Source: Portulaca oleracea
Taxonomy: Eukaryota > Streptophyta > Magnoliopsida > Caryophyllales > Portulacaceae
NCBI GenBank assembly: GCA_029582165.1
Contig: CM055870.1
Span: 9,543,832-9,607,831 of the forward strand
DNA: 64,000 nt
Direction of reading: 5' to 3'
Under the pieces are notes generated by a model, which did no database searches, was not told the DNA's origin, and saw only the letters and a program-made list of their open reading frames with translations. Each line of letters starts with the position of its first letter. Positions within the stretch are counted from its first letter, which is position 1. The translations under genes and the position numbers were made by a program. Shown here in pieces: positions 1 to 20,699 of this stretch.

Positions 1-79
1 TGTGGCTCTGTAAATGGCTTTTGTCTTCTTGCTTGTAACGCTGAATGTTTGTCTGATGATTTATAATTTCATGGGGAAG

Positions 80-1606
80 CTAGGTACATTTACATCCCTC
101 TTGGAGGTGCAAGGACAAAACTACTGAATGTTTGGGTTATATTTACCTTTGTCGCTGTATGGCATGACCTTGAATGGTAATTGCTTCATTTTGTTCGCCT
201 GAGTTCGCTTTCCTATTTTTAGGATTACTATACAGAATGTTTCTCGTGCACCTTTTTAATTCTAGATCTTACAACTATGGTTTCAGGAAGCTCTTATCGT
301 GGGCATGGTTGACATGTATCTTCTTTGTTCCAGAAATCTTATTCAAATCACTGGCCAATGCTTTTCAGGTTGTGATTCTTCTGCTGTGTAATGATTTGCA
401 TTGTTTCTGTAGGCCACGTGAATAAATGCTTCTTACATTCTGATATTAGCTGGGAACACCACCCATTATAGAGTTGAGTGGTTGTTCACTGGCCTTAAGG
501 AAGAGTTAATGGGTACACGTATAACAACCAAAGTTGAATGTTGAAAAATGAAATTGTATAGTGCTCAACTTTTGGGTTGTGGTAAGGCCCTTTGTCATAT
601 TATGTCTTGACTACCACAAAAAATCGATGAATTTGGGAAGGTTGAACATGTCATCATGAAAAATTTACTTTTACCCTACCTCACTTTTGCTGTAATAATT
701 TTTGGGACCCCCACATTTGGGAAATGGTTTTTACCCTACTTGACCTTGTGTGTATGTAAGCAGTTCATTGTGTTATCTGATTTTTTATATCTGATCTTTA
801 TTGACTCTTTAGGTTCTACGTGGTGTTTGTATCAGGTGAAGAGTGCTTTAGGGCAGTTTTTCTTCCGGGAACTGAGTGCCATTTCTGGAGCTGTTACAAT
901 CACTTGTCTCATGGTATCTTTCTTGCTTATACGAATACTGCAGAAGGCTAAAGTCTCTCTTACCCTGATAATATGCTTATCACAGCTTGTTATGCATGAT
1001 TGCTTCTTGGAATTTCTCAGTGATATTGCTATGAATATATGATCATGTCTTAAAGTTCTTGACTGCCTTTCTGTGGTTAAAATCTGAGCATAAATGCTCA
1101 TAGATCATTCAGCATGATGTGTTTTTTTTTCCACTTCTGTTATTCATTGGACTTGCGACTTAACAAGCAAGGATGACGTACTGTTCCAAAATCTAATGGA
1201 GGTCCGGACTCTGACCTGACAAATCCCTCCTTTCGTTTCCCTGCAGATTGCTAATCTTGTTGGCTTTGTCGTCGGACCATCAGGACTCAATTTCTTAATA
1301 TCAGGTTTTCTTAATAAAGAAGGTACGAAAACCTTGATCCCATGTTGACGTAAACTTGTCACTCTCATTACCCGGAGTTAGTTACAACCAATCATTTATG
1401 TAACATACTGTTTTGCAGGACTACCTGTACTTGGCGGCATGTTTTTCACTTTCTATATTGGAACAAAGGTACGTTGAGTCGGTGAAATGTTTCGCGCTTT
1501 AGCGAAGGATTCTTGAGCATAGAGTATGTTGACACTTGAAGGCCCCTTTTCTTGGCAGCTTATGTTTCACATTCGCGACGCCAAGCAAAAACCAATTTCC
1601 AAATGA
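80..1606 (+). CDS. Membrane-bound O-acyltransferase, GUP1/HHAT type (C-terminal part, 5' truncated by window edge)
   Basis: Only the last six exons are in the window: about 80-176, 287-368, 836-913, 1247-1322, 1419-1468 and 1559-1606, all joined by GT-AG introns in a consistent phase. They encode YIPLGGARTKLLNVW, then FTFVAVWHDLEW, KLLSWAWLTCIFFVPEILF, FFRELSAISGAVTITCLM, IANLVGFVVGPSGLNFLISG, LPVLGGMFFTFYIGTK and a short polar tail ending KQKPISK. The VWHD segment holds the histidine expected to be catalytic in MBOAT acyltransferases. The order of hydrophobic segments matches the C-terminal half of plant GUP1-like proteins, which are multi-pass membrane proteins, probably of the endomembrane system. 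Yeast Gup1 acts in GPI-anchor lipid remodelling; the plant substrate is not established, so the activity is inferred from family. The first exon boundary near 80 is approximate. The upstream exons lie before base 1. Confidence 0.85.
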
Positions 1607-2024
1607 AGACAATTTTTGCAGCTTCAACCTCTCCAATGCCTCTCGAGTTTAAAGTACAAGTAATTCTAATTGTATGACTGAATACAAGCAAAGATGAAAG
1701 ACAAAAGGGAGCAATTTTGCAGTGTTGATAGATAATGAAGGAACTAAAGTTTTGTAGTTACAGAGTTTCGATGGCGAGACACACAGGTTCAACCTCTTGC
1801 AACAATGCTGGACAATACACACAAGCTTTGCTGAATGAGTCAACTTGAGTGATTATGATTTTGAAACTCAGATTTGTGTGGGTTGAGCCCATGTACAATA
1901 TTCACTTGTAATTGATGTAAATTTTGTTTGCAGCTTCCAATGGATAGACAATCCAGTTTCTGGGAGACCTCATTAATGGACTAATAATGACTCAATTTCT
2001 GATGATATATGCAGTTAAAAATTA
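1607..2024 (+). other. 3' UTR and intergenic DNA after the MBOAT gene
   Basis: This stretch follows the MBOAT stop codon and reaches the first MITE. It has no coding potential I could support. It is probably 3' UTR followed by intergenic sequence. I see no clear polyadenylation signal that fixes the transcript end. Confidence 0.4.
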
Positions 2025-2287
2025 CTCCCTCCGTCCCTTTTTGAATGTCAAATTAACTAACTTTATAAAACCAATGTGTTTTGGAAATAGAGTGAAAAAG
2101 TTATGTATGGACAAATATATCCTTCATTTAAAAGAGAGGAATAAAGGAGAATTTTAATAGGTAAAATAAAAATTACATTCATTAATTAAGGGTAATATTG
2201 GTATTTTAATTGTTGGAAATGTAAAATTGACAAATAAAAGGGACAAGGTAGTTAGAAAAATTGACACTCATTAAGAGACGGAGGAAG
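2025..2287. mobile_element. Stowaway-like MITE
   Basis: The element starts CTCCCTCCGTCCCTTTTT and ends as an inverted copy (GAGACGGAGGAAG). TA lies on both sides (2023-2024 and 2288-2289), which fits the TA target-site duplication of Tc1/Mariner-type Stowaway MITEs. It is about 263 bp, AT-rich and non-coding. The inverted similarity continues inwards, with TTTTTGAATGTCAA at the left matching TTGACACTCATTAA at the right. Confidence 0.75.
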
Positions 2288-2526
2288 TAATTATTTGTCT
2301 GGCAGTTTCCTTCATAAACTCAAATTTGTCAAAAATACCACAAAACTTAATCTTAACCTTCACCCCATATGACATTTTTGACAAATTGTAGAAGTTAAAT
2401 TGTGAAAATATTATTGGTCGAAGAGTAATATTGAAAATTGTAAAAATGAAGTGACTCATAATATGGAACATAGGGAGTAGTTAAAAAAAGATTGACTGTT
2501 ATAAACTTCTTTTGTAGAACATAATA

Positions 2527-2781
2527 CCTTCGTCTCAAAATATTGTCATTTCACCTAATTTTTTTGCCCCAAAATGTTTATCCATTTTACAATTTTAACA
2601 ATTGTCAAAACCATTTAACCCTTAATTAATAAATTTATTTATCTTTTTTTACAATTCCAGCAACTATTATCTTTGATTAAACTAGAATTGATTTGAATAA
2701 ATTACAAACTTTTAATCCCAACTTTCAATATACATTGATCCTCTCAAATTAGGTAAATGGACAAATATGATGAAAAAGAGG
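2527..2781. mobile_element. Stowaway-like MITE, diverged
   Basis: The left end CCTTCGTCTCAAAATATTG and the right end (reverse complement CCTCTTTTTCATCATATTTG) form imperfect terminal inverted repeats of about 35 bp that share CATTTxACCTAATTT. TA is present at 2525-2526 and 2782-2783. It is about 255 bp and non-coding. Confidence 0.5.
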
Positions 2782-2791
2782 TAATAACTTA

Positions 2792-3853
2792 TTCTCTCTG
2801 TTCTCTTTTATCTGTCATTTACGCTTTTTGAAATTCATCTTTAATTAATAATTTCTCACAATACTCTTTTAGGTGAAATGTTTGAGCGCGGTCTGGGGAT
2901 CCTAATGTGGGAAGTTTTACCCCCCATGAACAAAAGTTCGTGGAGAGACTGATTTCGACGGATCCGATGGAAAAACAGAGGGGAAGCTTGTTAAGGGAAG
3001 AAACTACATACCAGAGTGTTGCGAGTGCTTCCGAACGAGCAAACAAGTACCTGCACAAGAAAACGAATACAAGCCAAAAGACCAAAACCTAGCTCGAAAC
3101 AAAAAAAAACTCTTCCTCACCCTACGACCTTAATACTAGCTCGCCAAGCCCCCTATCTAGAGCCATGTCCTCCACTGAACCTATGAGTCTTAGATCTTCT
3201 CTTATCACCTCTCTCATAGACTTTTAGGTCTCCCACGCCAACGGCGGTCCTGGGATAACCCAATCCCTTCGCACCTCCTTACAGGAGCATCCTCGCTTCT
3301 CCGACGGACATGCCCAAACCATCTCAGTCTAGTGTCTCGCAATTTTTTCTCAAAGGGTGCTACCTCTAGTTTGGATCAACAAACATCATTCCTAATCCTA
3401 TCCAACCTGTTATAGCCGCAAATCCACCGAACCATCCGCATCTCCGCAACATTAAGCCTTTGACAGTGCATCTTCTTGACTGCCCAACACTCAGCACCAT
3501 ACAATATCGCTGGCCTGACCACCGTACGGTACACTTGACCCTTAAGCTTAAGCGGGATTTTCTTATAAAAAAGGACACCTGACACTGATTTCCACTTTTG
3601 CCAACCAATTTTGATTCGGTGTGTGTCATCATCATCGACTTCTCCGTCACTCCGTATGATAGAACCTAAGTACTTAAACTTTTCAACTTTAGGTATAGGC
3701 GCATCCCTCCTATGGTTACTTTTTGTACTTGGGTGTCAGTATCCCGTCATAAATTATAAATCATTATATAAATCAAAATATTATATATTAATGGTCGCAA
3801 TTTTTCACACGAATGCCTAGTCAATAATAATTAAAAAAAACAAACTGAGGGAG
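2792..3853. mobile_element. Stowaway-like MITE split by a LINE insertion
   Basis: The 5' half (2792 to about 2875) carries CTGTTCTCTTTTATCTGTCA, followed by a TTTAATTAATAATTTCTCAC-type interior. The 3' half (about 3750-3853) ends AACAAACTGAGGGAG. TA is present at 2790-2791 and 3854-3855. Both halves align in order with the intact relative at 52141-52379, including TTAATxAATAATTTCTxA on the left and ATATTAAxGGTC on the right. The intervening LINE-like DNA is a later insertion. Confidence 0.55.
2876..3745 (-). mobile_element. RTE-type LINE fragment (reverse transcriptase C-terminus and 3' tail)
   Basis: On the - strand a mostly open frame reads FKYLGSIIRSDGEVDDDDTH, HRIKIGWQKWKSVSGVLFYK, YRTVVRPAILYGAECWA and LNVAEMRMVRWICGYNRLD, then (after a stop) RDTRLRWFGHVRRRSEDAPV. 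This is the typical C-terminal stretch of plant RTE-clade LINE reverse transcriptases. The frame is interrupted near 3375, so the copy is dead. The segment 2876-3105 matches the usual non-coding 3' tail. The copy is strongly 5' truncated, as LINE insertions often are, and it sits inside a Stowaway MITE. Confidence 0.75.
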
Positions 3854-4139
3854 TATATATAAAAGTTTGCTAAGATCAATGGTTGTATACGATATTCTCG
3901 CGGAAAACAGATAACGGAAATTGACGAAATAACTTGCATTCTACGCAGAATGAATGGGCCGATACCTCACATACCTTGCTGGCAAAAAAACAAAAGAAAT
4001 TAAAAGAAAAAAAAAAGGGGGGTCGTTGTGTCGATCGGTTCAGAAGTTGGGAGAAGAGACTCGAAAGACCCAACTTACGCTTATTTGATCTTCAAAGGAG
4101 GTGACCATCAACAAGAAGAAGAAGAACAAGAAGGAAAAA

Positions 4140-7100
4140 ATGGCGCTAAACCCTCAACTCTTCCCAAATGGCTGGCCCTTCCCCTTCAATGGCGAATTGT
4201 TCGTCTTGGCCAGAGATGGCGTCGAGTTTGAAGTCGACAAGATCCCTGGGTCTGTTTCCCTCTCTTTTTCTTCTAGTTTCTCTATTTGTGTGGGGTTTTA
4301 TCTTCAACCTAATTCATCGCCGAATTCCTCGTATTTTGAATGCCATTTGGGGCTTCAATTTGATTGCTTCTCCAAATTCCTTGTGTTGTTTTCGATTCTA
4401 GAGGTTCAATTCGGTTTTTGAGGATTCGGAATCCTCAAATTTCTAATCTCTGAAAATTGAAAATTCAAGCTTTACTTTATGAATATTGATTTAGATAACA
4501 AAGAATTCGTCTTGATTTTCGAGGGCTACTTCAGTTTTTGTTGATTTTTATTAGGATACGTGGTTTGAGAGATCCTTTTAATTGCAGGAGGATGTTGAAA
4601 GAGGTTCTTATGGTTGTCATTTGAGTGATTGTTAAGGTGGGTCGTTAGTTTACTTGTTATCTATCTTTTTTGGTAAATGTTGATATACTTTGGCGGTAAA
4701 AGTTTGTGGACTGAGCTTCGGTCAGATTGCAAGTATGTGTTGAAATTCGGAGGATTCGGTACTTTCGAGTAATTGATTTGCATGTAGATTAGGAAGTAGG
4801 AACTCAGGAAGTTTGAGTTATTGAAAACAAATTAGGAAGTTTGGTTAATATGGAGTCTATTGCTGTTGAAAGAATGAGATGTTAGGCCTCTATTAAACTT
4901 GAATTTCATGCAACCCTCCTGTGCACCATGATGAGAAAGATGAGTGCATTGCGTTTAACCCTACTGCCAAGTATATTTTCGATTATTTACTGCTTAGGAT
5001 GCTATATATAAGGGTGCAATCGAACCATCTGGATTGCATTAGGAACTACGGCAAGTTAAATTTGGAAAATGGGGTTCTAAGGTGATGACGCGCTAGGTCA
5101 AGGGTCGGTAAATAGTTGTTTGATAAGCTGTTATTCTGATGTCACAATCCTGCAGTAATACCGTTGTACTTGGTGAACTTTTTGCGAGTATATTCCTACA
5201 GCCTGTTTAGAGTTGAATTGCAGAATAATTTTGTTCAGCAAAAGCGTCATTGACATAGCTAAGAAGAAGGCATGCCAAAGGAATTTCGCAATAGAGTGGT
5301 GTGGAAGTTGGCAAGTTGCTAGATTGTGCTTGGGCCAGGGTATAGGGTACGGAATGATATGAGAGCTATAGTTTTTGATAGAAAAGAAAAAAACTATTGC
5401 TCTTATAAGAGCGATAGTTCTCATGCCAATATTATGGAAGATCTGTTGATCACAACCAAGTTAAGACCTTTTTCCTTTTCAGTTCAGACCTTTCCTTTTC
5501 TTTTACGTCCTGTCAATTAATGATAGAAACAAGAGTCCAATAAGATCATTTTTTTATATTTTTGTTGGTGAGACTCCTTCCCGGACTAGGAGGGGTTGTT
5601 TTGGTACTAGAAAATCTTAGATACCTAACCGTCAGGAGGAATGGTTAATAAGTTACACATTTTAGTGACATGTAGCAGCTGGATTGCTTGGTGTTTGGTT
5701 TGTCAATGATGTTGAAGTGATAAGCAGCAGATTGATTCCCTGGTACTTACTGTACTTTGGAGGAGTGAGAAGAAGATTCTCTTACTAGGTTGACAAATTC
5801 AGTTTAGCAGGAAAAGAGGCCAATGAATGCAGTTAGCCTTTTGGTTAAATAGATTTTGAAGTATTTAATCCCATGGGAATGAACTAAAGTACTTGACCAT
5901 GATGGATTGGAAAACAAGCTTGGAGTCAAGAAATGCAAATTCTTCCTGAGCAAAAAGTACCTCAATTTGATAAGTAAGGAGGTTGGTTTGTCAGGACATT
6001 CAGTTGCTGCCTTAGTAGGATCATTCAAGGGTTATTTTTCTTTGTGGACGTTCTTTCCTCGCTTTATCTTGGGAATGTATCCCATAATTATCATCCAATG
6101 TGTTCCTGCTGGAGTGGCAGACAATCATGATTGACTTTGTTCCTAATTTTAAGTCCATATAGGTAAAAGCAACTCTGCTGTTCAATTGACAAGCTCACCC
6201 CCCTCTAAGGAAGCAGAAGGGGAAAAAATGAGTGTGATCCTAGGTGCCACGTGCTTTGCTTTTGTAGATCTTGTTGAAAATCATTTTAAGTTCATGTATG
6301 ATATCCTTTATTCCTTTAATTTGGCATATATTTAGGGCTCTCTTCCCTTTGGTAACATTGATTATGCTACTTTTTGGGTCTTTGATTGCTGTTTATAGGA
6401 TCCCAGTTAGCTGTTGTTCATGCTGGATAGAGCTCTCCTGATGCCGGTTTTCTGTAGTTACAAAGTCTTGTACTTGAAAATTCGCTTAAAAACAAGTGCT
6501 GAGCCACCTTTAAAGTTTTACCAATTTGTGTTGGTGGCTTGGTGAAAGCACTGGTGAATGCTGCATCATGCATACAAAAGTTTTCTGCTGACGATTGATA
6601 TTATGACTTCCAGGGCTGGAAAGGTTAAAGCAAAGGGGACTATCTACCTGTCAAATGTACGCATGGTATTTGTTGCAAGCAAGCCTGTTGGGAACTTCTA
6701 TGCATTTGATATGCCCCTGGTATGTTAAAATTTCATGTTTTTATTTTTTGGTGATGACTGATGTAAATATTGCATTCTTCTTTTTCACTTTAGCTGAGGA
6801 GACACCCAATTTTTGGTTTATAGCTGATTCGCCATGTATGCCTAGTACCTGATTATCTTTTTTATGAACAAATGAAATTGTGCCTACAACTACTTTTTCA
6901 ACCCACCCTCCAAAAGAAGGGGGAAAAAACTCAGCAACCTAATTCTGAGTCTTTGTGTATAAAATATGAATATTGCATTATTGTTTTTCATTTTTAGCTG
7001 AGGAGAAAACCCAGTCTTCATTTATAACTGATTTTGTATGTGTGTGTTGTAACTGATTATTTACCGCTACATTTATTTCACCCCCCCCCCCCCCCAAAAC

Positions 7101-8606
7101 AAAAACCAAACCTAGCCATGTATTTCACTTTGGTCTTGATTAGCATCAATTCCCTGATAAATTTTTCCATTGTTCGTGGCTAAAAGCAGAATGTCAAGGG
7201 GTGATGGAGTAAAGTTTTCAATGGGGGTAATTTGAATATAATGTTGCGAAGGATTTAAATATTATTACTATGCAGAGCACAACTCCCAAATTGGAACCTC
7301 CCTCCCCCCCCCCCCGGAAACAAACAAACAAAAAAAAAAGCGGTGGCGGGTGCATGAGCATATTTGTTGGATGATGTTGAAATATATCAGTGCATCAATA
7401 CTAATATGGATTTTGTGTTGTGCTGCAGCTATATGTCCATGATGAGAAATTCAATCAGCCAATATTTCACTGCAACAATATTTCAGGGCATGTGGAACCG
7501 GTGGGACATGCAGATAACACTATCATTCCTTGGATTACATTTCTTCTCTTGCATCCAAAATCTTACTTGTGTTTTATAAACTTGCAGGTTGTTCCCGAAA
7601 ATGAAAACAGAGCACTGTACTCGACCCACTCATTCAAGATTTTGTTCAAAGAGGGTGGTTGTGGTACCTTTATCCCATTGTTCTTCAACTTAATCAAGAC
7701 CGTGAGGCAGTATAATCAACAGCCGGCTCCTGTCTCAGAACCTCGTGTTGATCCTCTACGTGCTGCTCAAACCCCTGTGGACGACATGATGAGACACGCG
7801 TAAGTACTCTTACTATTTTAAATTCCTGGTTAATATAACATTACGTAATGGTTGCTAATGGAGCACTAAAAAATGTTGACGGGAACAGCTGGACAGTAGA
7901 AATGATAAATGTAGAACTCGCCACTCTACATCTCCAGAAAGATGGTCTCTTGTGAGACTAACTTCCCATGATCGACTAGTTCTACCTACCTAGTTTTTCC
8001 AAGGTCTTGCCATGAGAGTGTCTCCTTCATTGCTTTATTGTAGTGAAGAAGTAACTGTCTCTTTTCTCTTCATTGCTTTATTGTAGTGAAGGACCTAAAT
8101 ATCTCATTTAATGGTGAACCCATGGGATGAAGGGTGAATTAGGGTGTGCAAGGGTGGCGTGAAATTGCCCCGTGTCGCTTGGAATTAAACTGACTGCCTT
8201 GTGTAGTTAGGCGGTGTTCTCTCTTTCATGGATTGGGAAGGAAATAGTGAAAATAGAAATATGTAGAGGGTCACTACTTTACTCGGAAGTCATACGTGAT
8301 TGCTTTTCTATGATTTACCTACGTGCAAGGCTGATAGAACATGAGTGAATGCAAACTCAACATAATCTTGTGCTTATTAAACTTGTTGTGGGATTTCATC
8401 TAATATATATTTTTCCAATACCCCTTACAGGTTTGCGTGTGTGATATTTCTGTGTGGAGTATGGTTACTGATAAAGTTGTATGTTGAATACTCGCAGATA
8501 TGTGGATCCAAACGATCCGACAAAGATATTTCTGCAGCAGCCTACACCAGAGTCAAATCTGAGGCGACGTACATACCACTCTCAGGCAGGAGGGGAGAAC
8601 TACTAG
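4140..8606 (+). CDS. GRAM/WBP2-like protein (UPF0664 family)
   Basis: There are five exons: 4140-4249, 6614-6719, 7429-7500, 7588-7799 and 8498-8606, giving 202 residues. The protein begins MALNPQLFPNGWPFPF and continues FVLARDGVEFEVDKIPG, KVKAKGTIYLSNVRMVFVAS, FNQPIFHCNNISGHVEPV, RALYSTHSFKILFKEGGCG and a tail with PVDDMMRHAYVDPNDPTKIF. It is collinear with the plant proteins called UPF0664 stress-induced or WW-binding-protein-2-like (Arabidopsis At5g11680 type). The N-terminal two thirds form a GRAM domain, a PH-like fold usually linked to membranes or phosphoinositides; the molecular role in plants is unknown. Start choice: the frame is open upstream but 4140 is the first ATG, and it begins the conserved MALNPQLFPNG motif. 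Intron 1 is long (2.36 kb). Poly-C runs lie in intron 2 at 7081-7095 and near 7305. Confidence 0.93.
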
Positions 8607-8873
8607 TTTGCGTGCGTGTGTGTTTTGATCAGAGGATAAAAATGTATGCTATGTTTGGATGTTTGTGAATACATTTGGTTTTCGTAAGATAATAGGGAGG
8701 GATTGAATGGGATAAGGGAGGGAGGTAACATTTGCATTATGTGAATTGTAAACCAACCCCTCTCCCTCCCCTCTCTCCTTAGTGTGTACATTCTGGCTTA
8801 TATATACAATGTATGGTATGGAAGATTTATGATCTAGAATTCTATCGCATTCGTATGCTTTTGTTATACTCCC

Positions 8874-9126
8874 TCTGTTCTTTTGTGTGGTATCATATGA
8901 TATCTACTACAATTTACCACTCTAACCCCAACCATAACATATTATAGTTTTATCTTTCTTCACTTTTTTTTTTTTTACTATTTTTCACTTTTTTGTCTTT
9001 TTACCTACTACACCAACTATTTTTATCAGAGTTTACTAGAATTTATCACATCGTATTATATCAAATCACACTATTCATATTTTTACCATATTATTACTAC
9101 ATTTTACCCACTATAGAAAAGAACAC
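8874..9126. mobile_element. Small inverted-repeat element, TGTTCTTTT-ended
   Basis: The left end CTGTTCTTTTGTGTGGTAT and the right end (reverse complement CGTGTTCTTTTCTATAGTGG) form imperfect inverted repeats around an AT-rich, non-coding core that contains TTTACCACT-like blocks. Similar ends occur at 56860-57000 and 57536-57925. The superfamily is not settled. Confidence 0.4.
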
Positions 9127-9128
9127 GA

Positions 9129-9315
9129 TCTCCGTTCGTTCCATATTATTTTTCATAATTTTGACTTTCACAATCTCTAATATTTTTCATTACGAATCTA
9201 ATGGTGGTAATTTTATATAACAATTTATTGTATATATTGAGAAATCTATAGTCGAAATTTTTAAAATTTGACTGTACAAATTTTAAAGACGGCAATTAAT
9301 ATGAAATGGACGGAA
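9129..9315. mobile_element. Stowaway-like MITE, internally deleted copy
   Basis: It matches the intact element at 55038-55293 over most of its length: both contain ACGAATCTAATGGTGGTAAT, then TGTATATATTGAGAAAT, AATTTGACTG and AATATGRAAYGGA near the end. It lacks roughly 70 bp of the centre. The left end CTCCGTTCGTTCCATATT is slightly altered. It lies in the promoter-proximal region of PEX6, about 280 bp before the start codon. Confidence 0.6.
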
Positions 9316-9592
9316 TAAGCAACTCATATTTTTTTTTTCTTTTTCTGAGAGTTAAACTTAAATTGGTACATCATTTTACAGACTTCATAATATAATGCAA
9401 AGTCTACTGTAAAACCAAAATAAACTCCAATCCTGAGCGTCTTGGGGAGTGTGGATCAATTTGTTGTACACCCAACCGGTTGCACAGCAGAAGAAACCAG
9501 AATTCAGAAATACTAACATTCCCGCGGTAATAAATCCATGCTCATCAGCTGAAATTCTTGCTCAAATTCAATCTTTCCAAGAGCTTCAATCC

Positions 9593-18173
<8,581 letters not shown>

Positions 18174-20450
18174 TCTCTTCCCCCTGTGGATCATTGTCGA
18201 CATGATTGTACCAGGGGGCTCTGCTCTTTCAACTCAGAAATTACTTGTTTGAGTTTTTGTTTATAACATAGTGATTACAGGCGAATCATTTCACAATTTT
18301 ATGTATAGGTATCTGTACGACATCCATTTCTTTAATATTGTATCCTAGCATTTTCTATTAATATGTAATTTTTTAAAAAAAATTGTAAAACACTGTACTT
18401 AAGAAAAATATTTTTGATACGAATTTAGTATTTTCTTTTAATAGGTTATTTCTACATATATTGGGAAATTATTAATCGACATTTTCAAAACTTGATTTGA
18501 TATAGTATATGTCGACAAATATTGACAAAGGTGGGAGTATATATTTGAACATACAGCTATTTTATAAAGATGGTATACCTCTAACGTTTGTGTAAGTGGC
18601 AATTATGCTTGGTAAATTTTGCTAAATTACTAGTGAAGAAGGTACATGGGCAAATTTTTGACTTTTAACTTTTAACAATATTTTTAAAAAAAGTTATGTT
18701 AAATTTTTTACTTAAACTTTAAAAAAATACACATTTCTTGGATTTGAATAATCTTGATTTTAGTTTAAAATCTAGTGTTCATGAAAAAAGAAAAATAGAT
18801 CATCAATATATAAAAATTAACCTATATTCACAGGTTTGAGTGGATGTGAGCTAAAACCACAGTGACACAACTTTGAAATTTGAATTTCAAATATAGTGGT
18901 CGTGTGAAATATTTAATATATATTTATAAATTGTATAATTAAAGTTATGATTAATTATTAAATATAAAGGTTGTAATATTTACTATAGTTTAACCGTTTC
19001 CTTACCAACAAACTAAATATTTACTATAGTTTTAACACTTATTCGTTTATAGTTATTATTAAATATCAAGTATAAAGGTCCTAGTATTAGGGAATTTACA
19101 CATGATTCCTATGAATTATGAACATTTTAGTATGTTTTTATACAATTTATGTACAATGTTATGTTATATTAGATAGACTAAGGTCTACGTAATAATTTGT
19201 CTATATCTAACAGTATTATAAAATTTATTTTGCTAAGTGAGTATTTCTTATATATTTTATAAATTGATATTTAACTTTTGTAATTAATGTTGATTGATGA
19301 AAATAATACCAACACTTTAATGTAAAACATTATTAAAATTATTGTATTGGTTCAGCAAGATAAAAAGAAGGGATTAAGCATCTTAAAATAGCCTATCCTA
19401 AGAAAATATAGCTAAGCAATAAAAAAAATAAAGTAAAACACTTCAATCAAAGTTGTGAATGAAAGAGGGGGAAAAAGGGATAAGAAGGGAAGGAGAAGGT
19501 GTGAAAGCAAACAGCTACACATGCTCCTAACAAAACAACTACACCAAGTTCTCCCCTCAATAAATACTCTCTTTTCTTTTATAGTAAATGATACTCCTTT
19601 AATAGTCTCAAGGTTATTCTATTTCTATGTTTAGTGCACCTCGAGCTCCTCTCCCCTCCCCTTGGTTATAAAATCCTTGAGACCCGGGTTACTCTTGATT
19701 CCAACATATAATGAGACCTTGAAGGATTTTACAAGAGGAAAGCTTTATGTTAAGCTCAACACAATATCCTAGGACAATTAAAAAAAATGAGGATGTTCTA
19801 CATGGTAATCTTGATGATTGAAGTTGGAACTATGCTAGATAGCTTCCTAGTTCATGGAATACTAACTAAATCTTTTAAACCCTTTAAACTCAACACATAT
19901 TAAGTTGATCATAAATGGATAAATGCGGGAAATTGTGGAGAATGATTCAAATCCATTTATAATATAAAAAGAACAACATCATAATCATTTTTCTACTTCA
20001 ACCTTGGTCTAAAAGATTTAAGGGATGTGTCATTGTGCTGAGTAAATATGCATATTATAAGACAAAAAAGGACATGAGAAACCTATCTTTGCCGATATTT
20101 TAGAAGGTCAACAAAAAAGAATAGAATTAATTAAAATCCCCATCAAACGAATAGAAAGACAACCACATTATCAGAAACACATGCCGAGTTTGAGCTTTAC
20201 TATTGAAGTAATAAATGTATGATGTAAGTAGTGACATGTTGTACAATTAATAATGCAAGAGTTGTAGTAAAGTAAATTCACTGCAAACTTTTTCAATAAA
20301 TATGTAAGTTTTTTTTACTTGTAAGAAAGAGGCAATTGAGTGGGGAATAGATCATGCAAAGTTGTTTTCTGCAACCATGTTCTGAGTATGTTCCAAAATG
20401 TTTGTTTTCATAAATTTAGTATACTTATTTTGATCTAAAATTGCATTTGA
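18174..20450. other. AT-rich intergenic DNA downstream of PEX6
   Basis: The first part is the PEX6 3' UTR. The remainder is very AT-rich with no supported gene. A remnant Stowaway-like MITE is listed separately at 18365-18537. Nothing else was recognised. Confidence 0.5.
18365..18537. mobile_element. Stowaway-like MITE remnant
   Basis: The right end GGTGGGAG is followed by TA (18538-18539). Read in reverse, the interior aligns loosely with the element at 55038-55293, sharing the TTTCxCAATATAT and AAATTCGTA blocks. The left end is not recognisable. Confidence 0.4.
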
Positions 20451-20699
20451 ATCATTTATAACACCCCAACATCTAACAGGTCAGGTTATCAAAAACAGTC
20501 CAAACTCCAATTAAAACATCAAGGGCCAACAACATTCAAAGAGCCAACAATGTTTCTCCTTTGATGAATGGACAATCATGTCCTTGACTTAATGAATCTA
20601 ACTCCAGAATCACATTGGAAAGTCCATGATTGCCAGCCAACCTCAAGGTAAAAAGAGTTGTCGCGACTTCACTCATTTCAACATCCAACCAACATCTTT

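Noticed and set aside
4101..4139. Upstream extension of the WBP2-like protein (Lys-rich).
   Set aside because: The frame has no ATG before 4140, and the conserved family start is MALNPQLFPNG.
7081..7095. Poly-C run in the WBP2-like intron, with others near 7305 and 13907.
   Set aside because: Homopolymers of this size are ordinary in plant introns and their lengths are unreliable in assemblies.
9449..9592. Open frame extending PEX6 upstream of 9593.
   Set aside because: No ATG lies in it; 9593 is the first ATG and begins the conserved MVE N-terminus.
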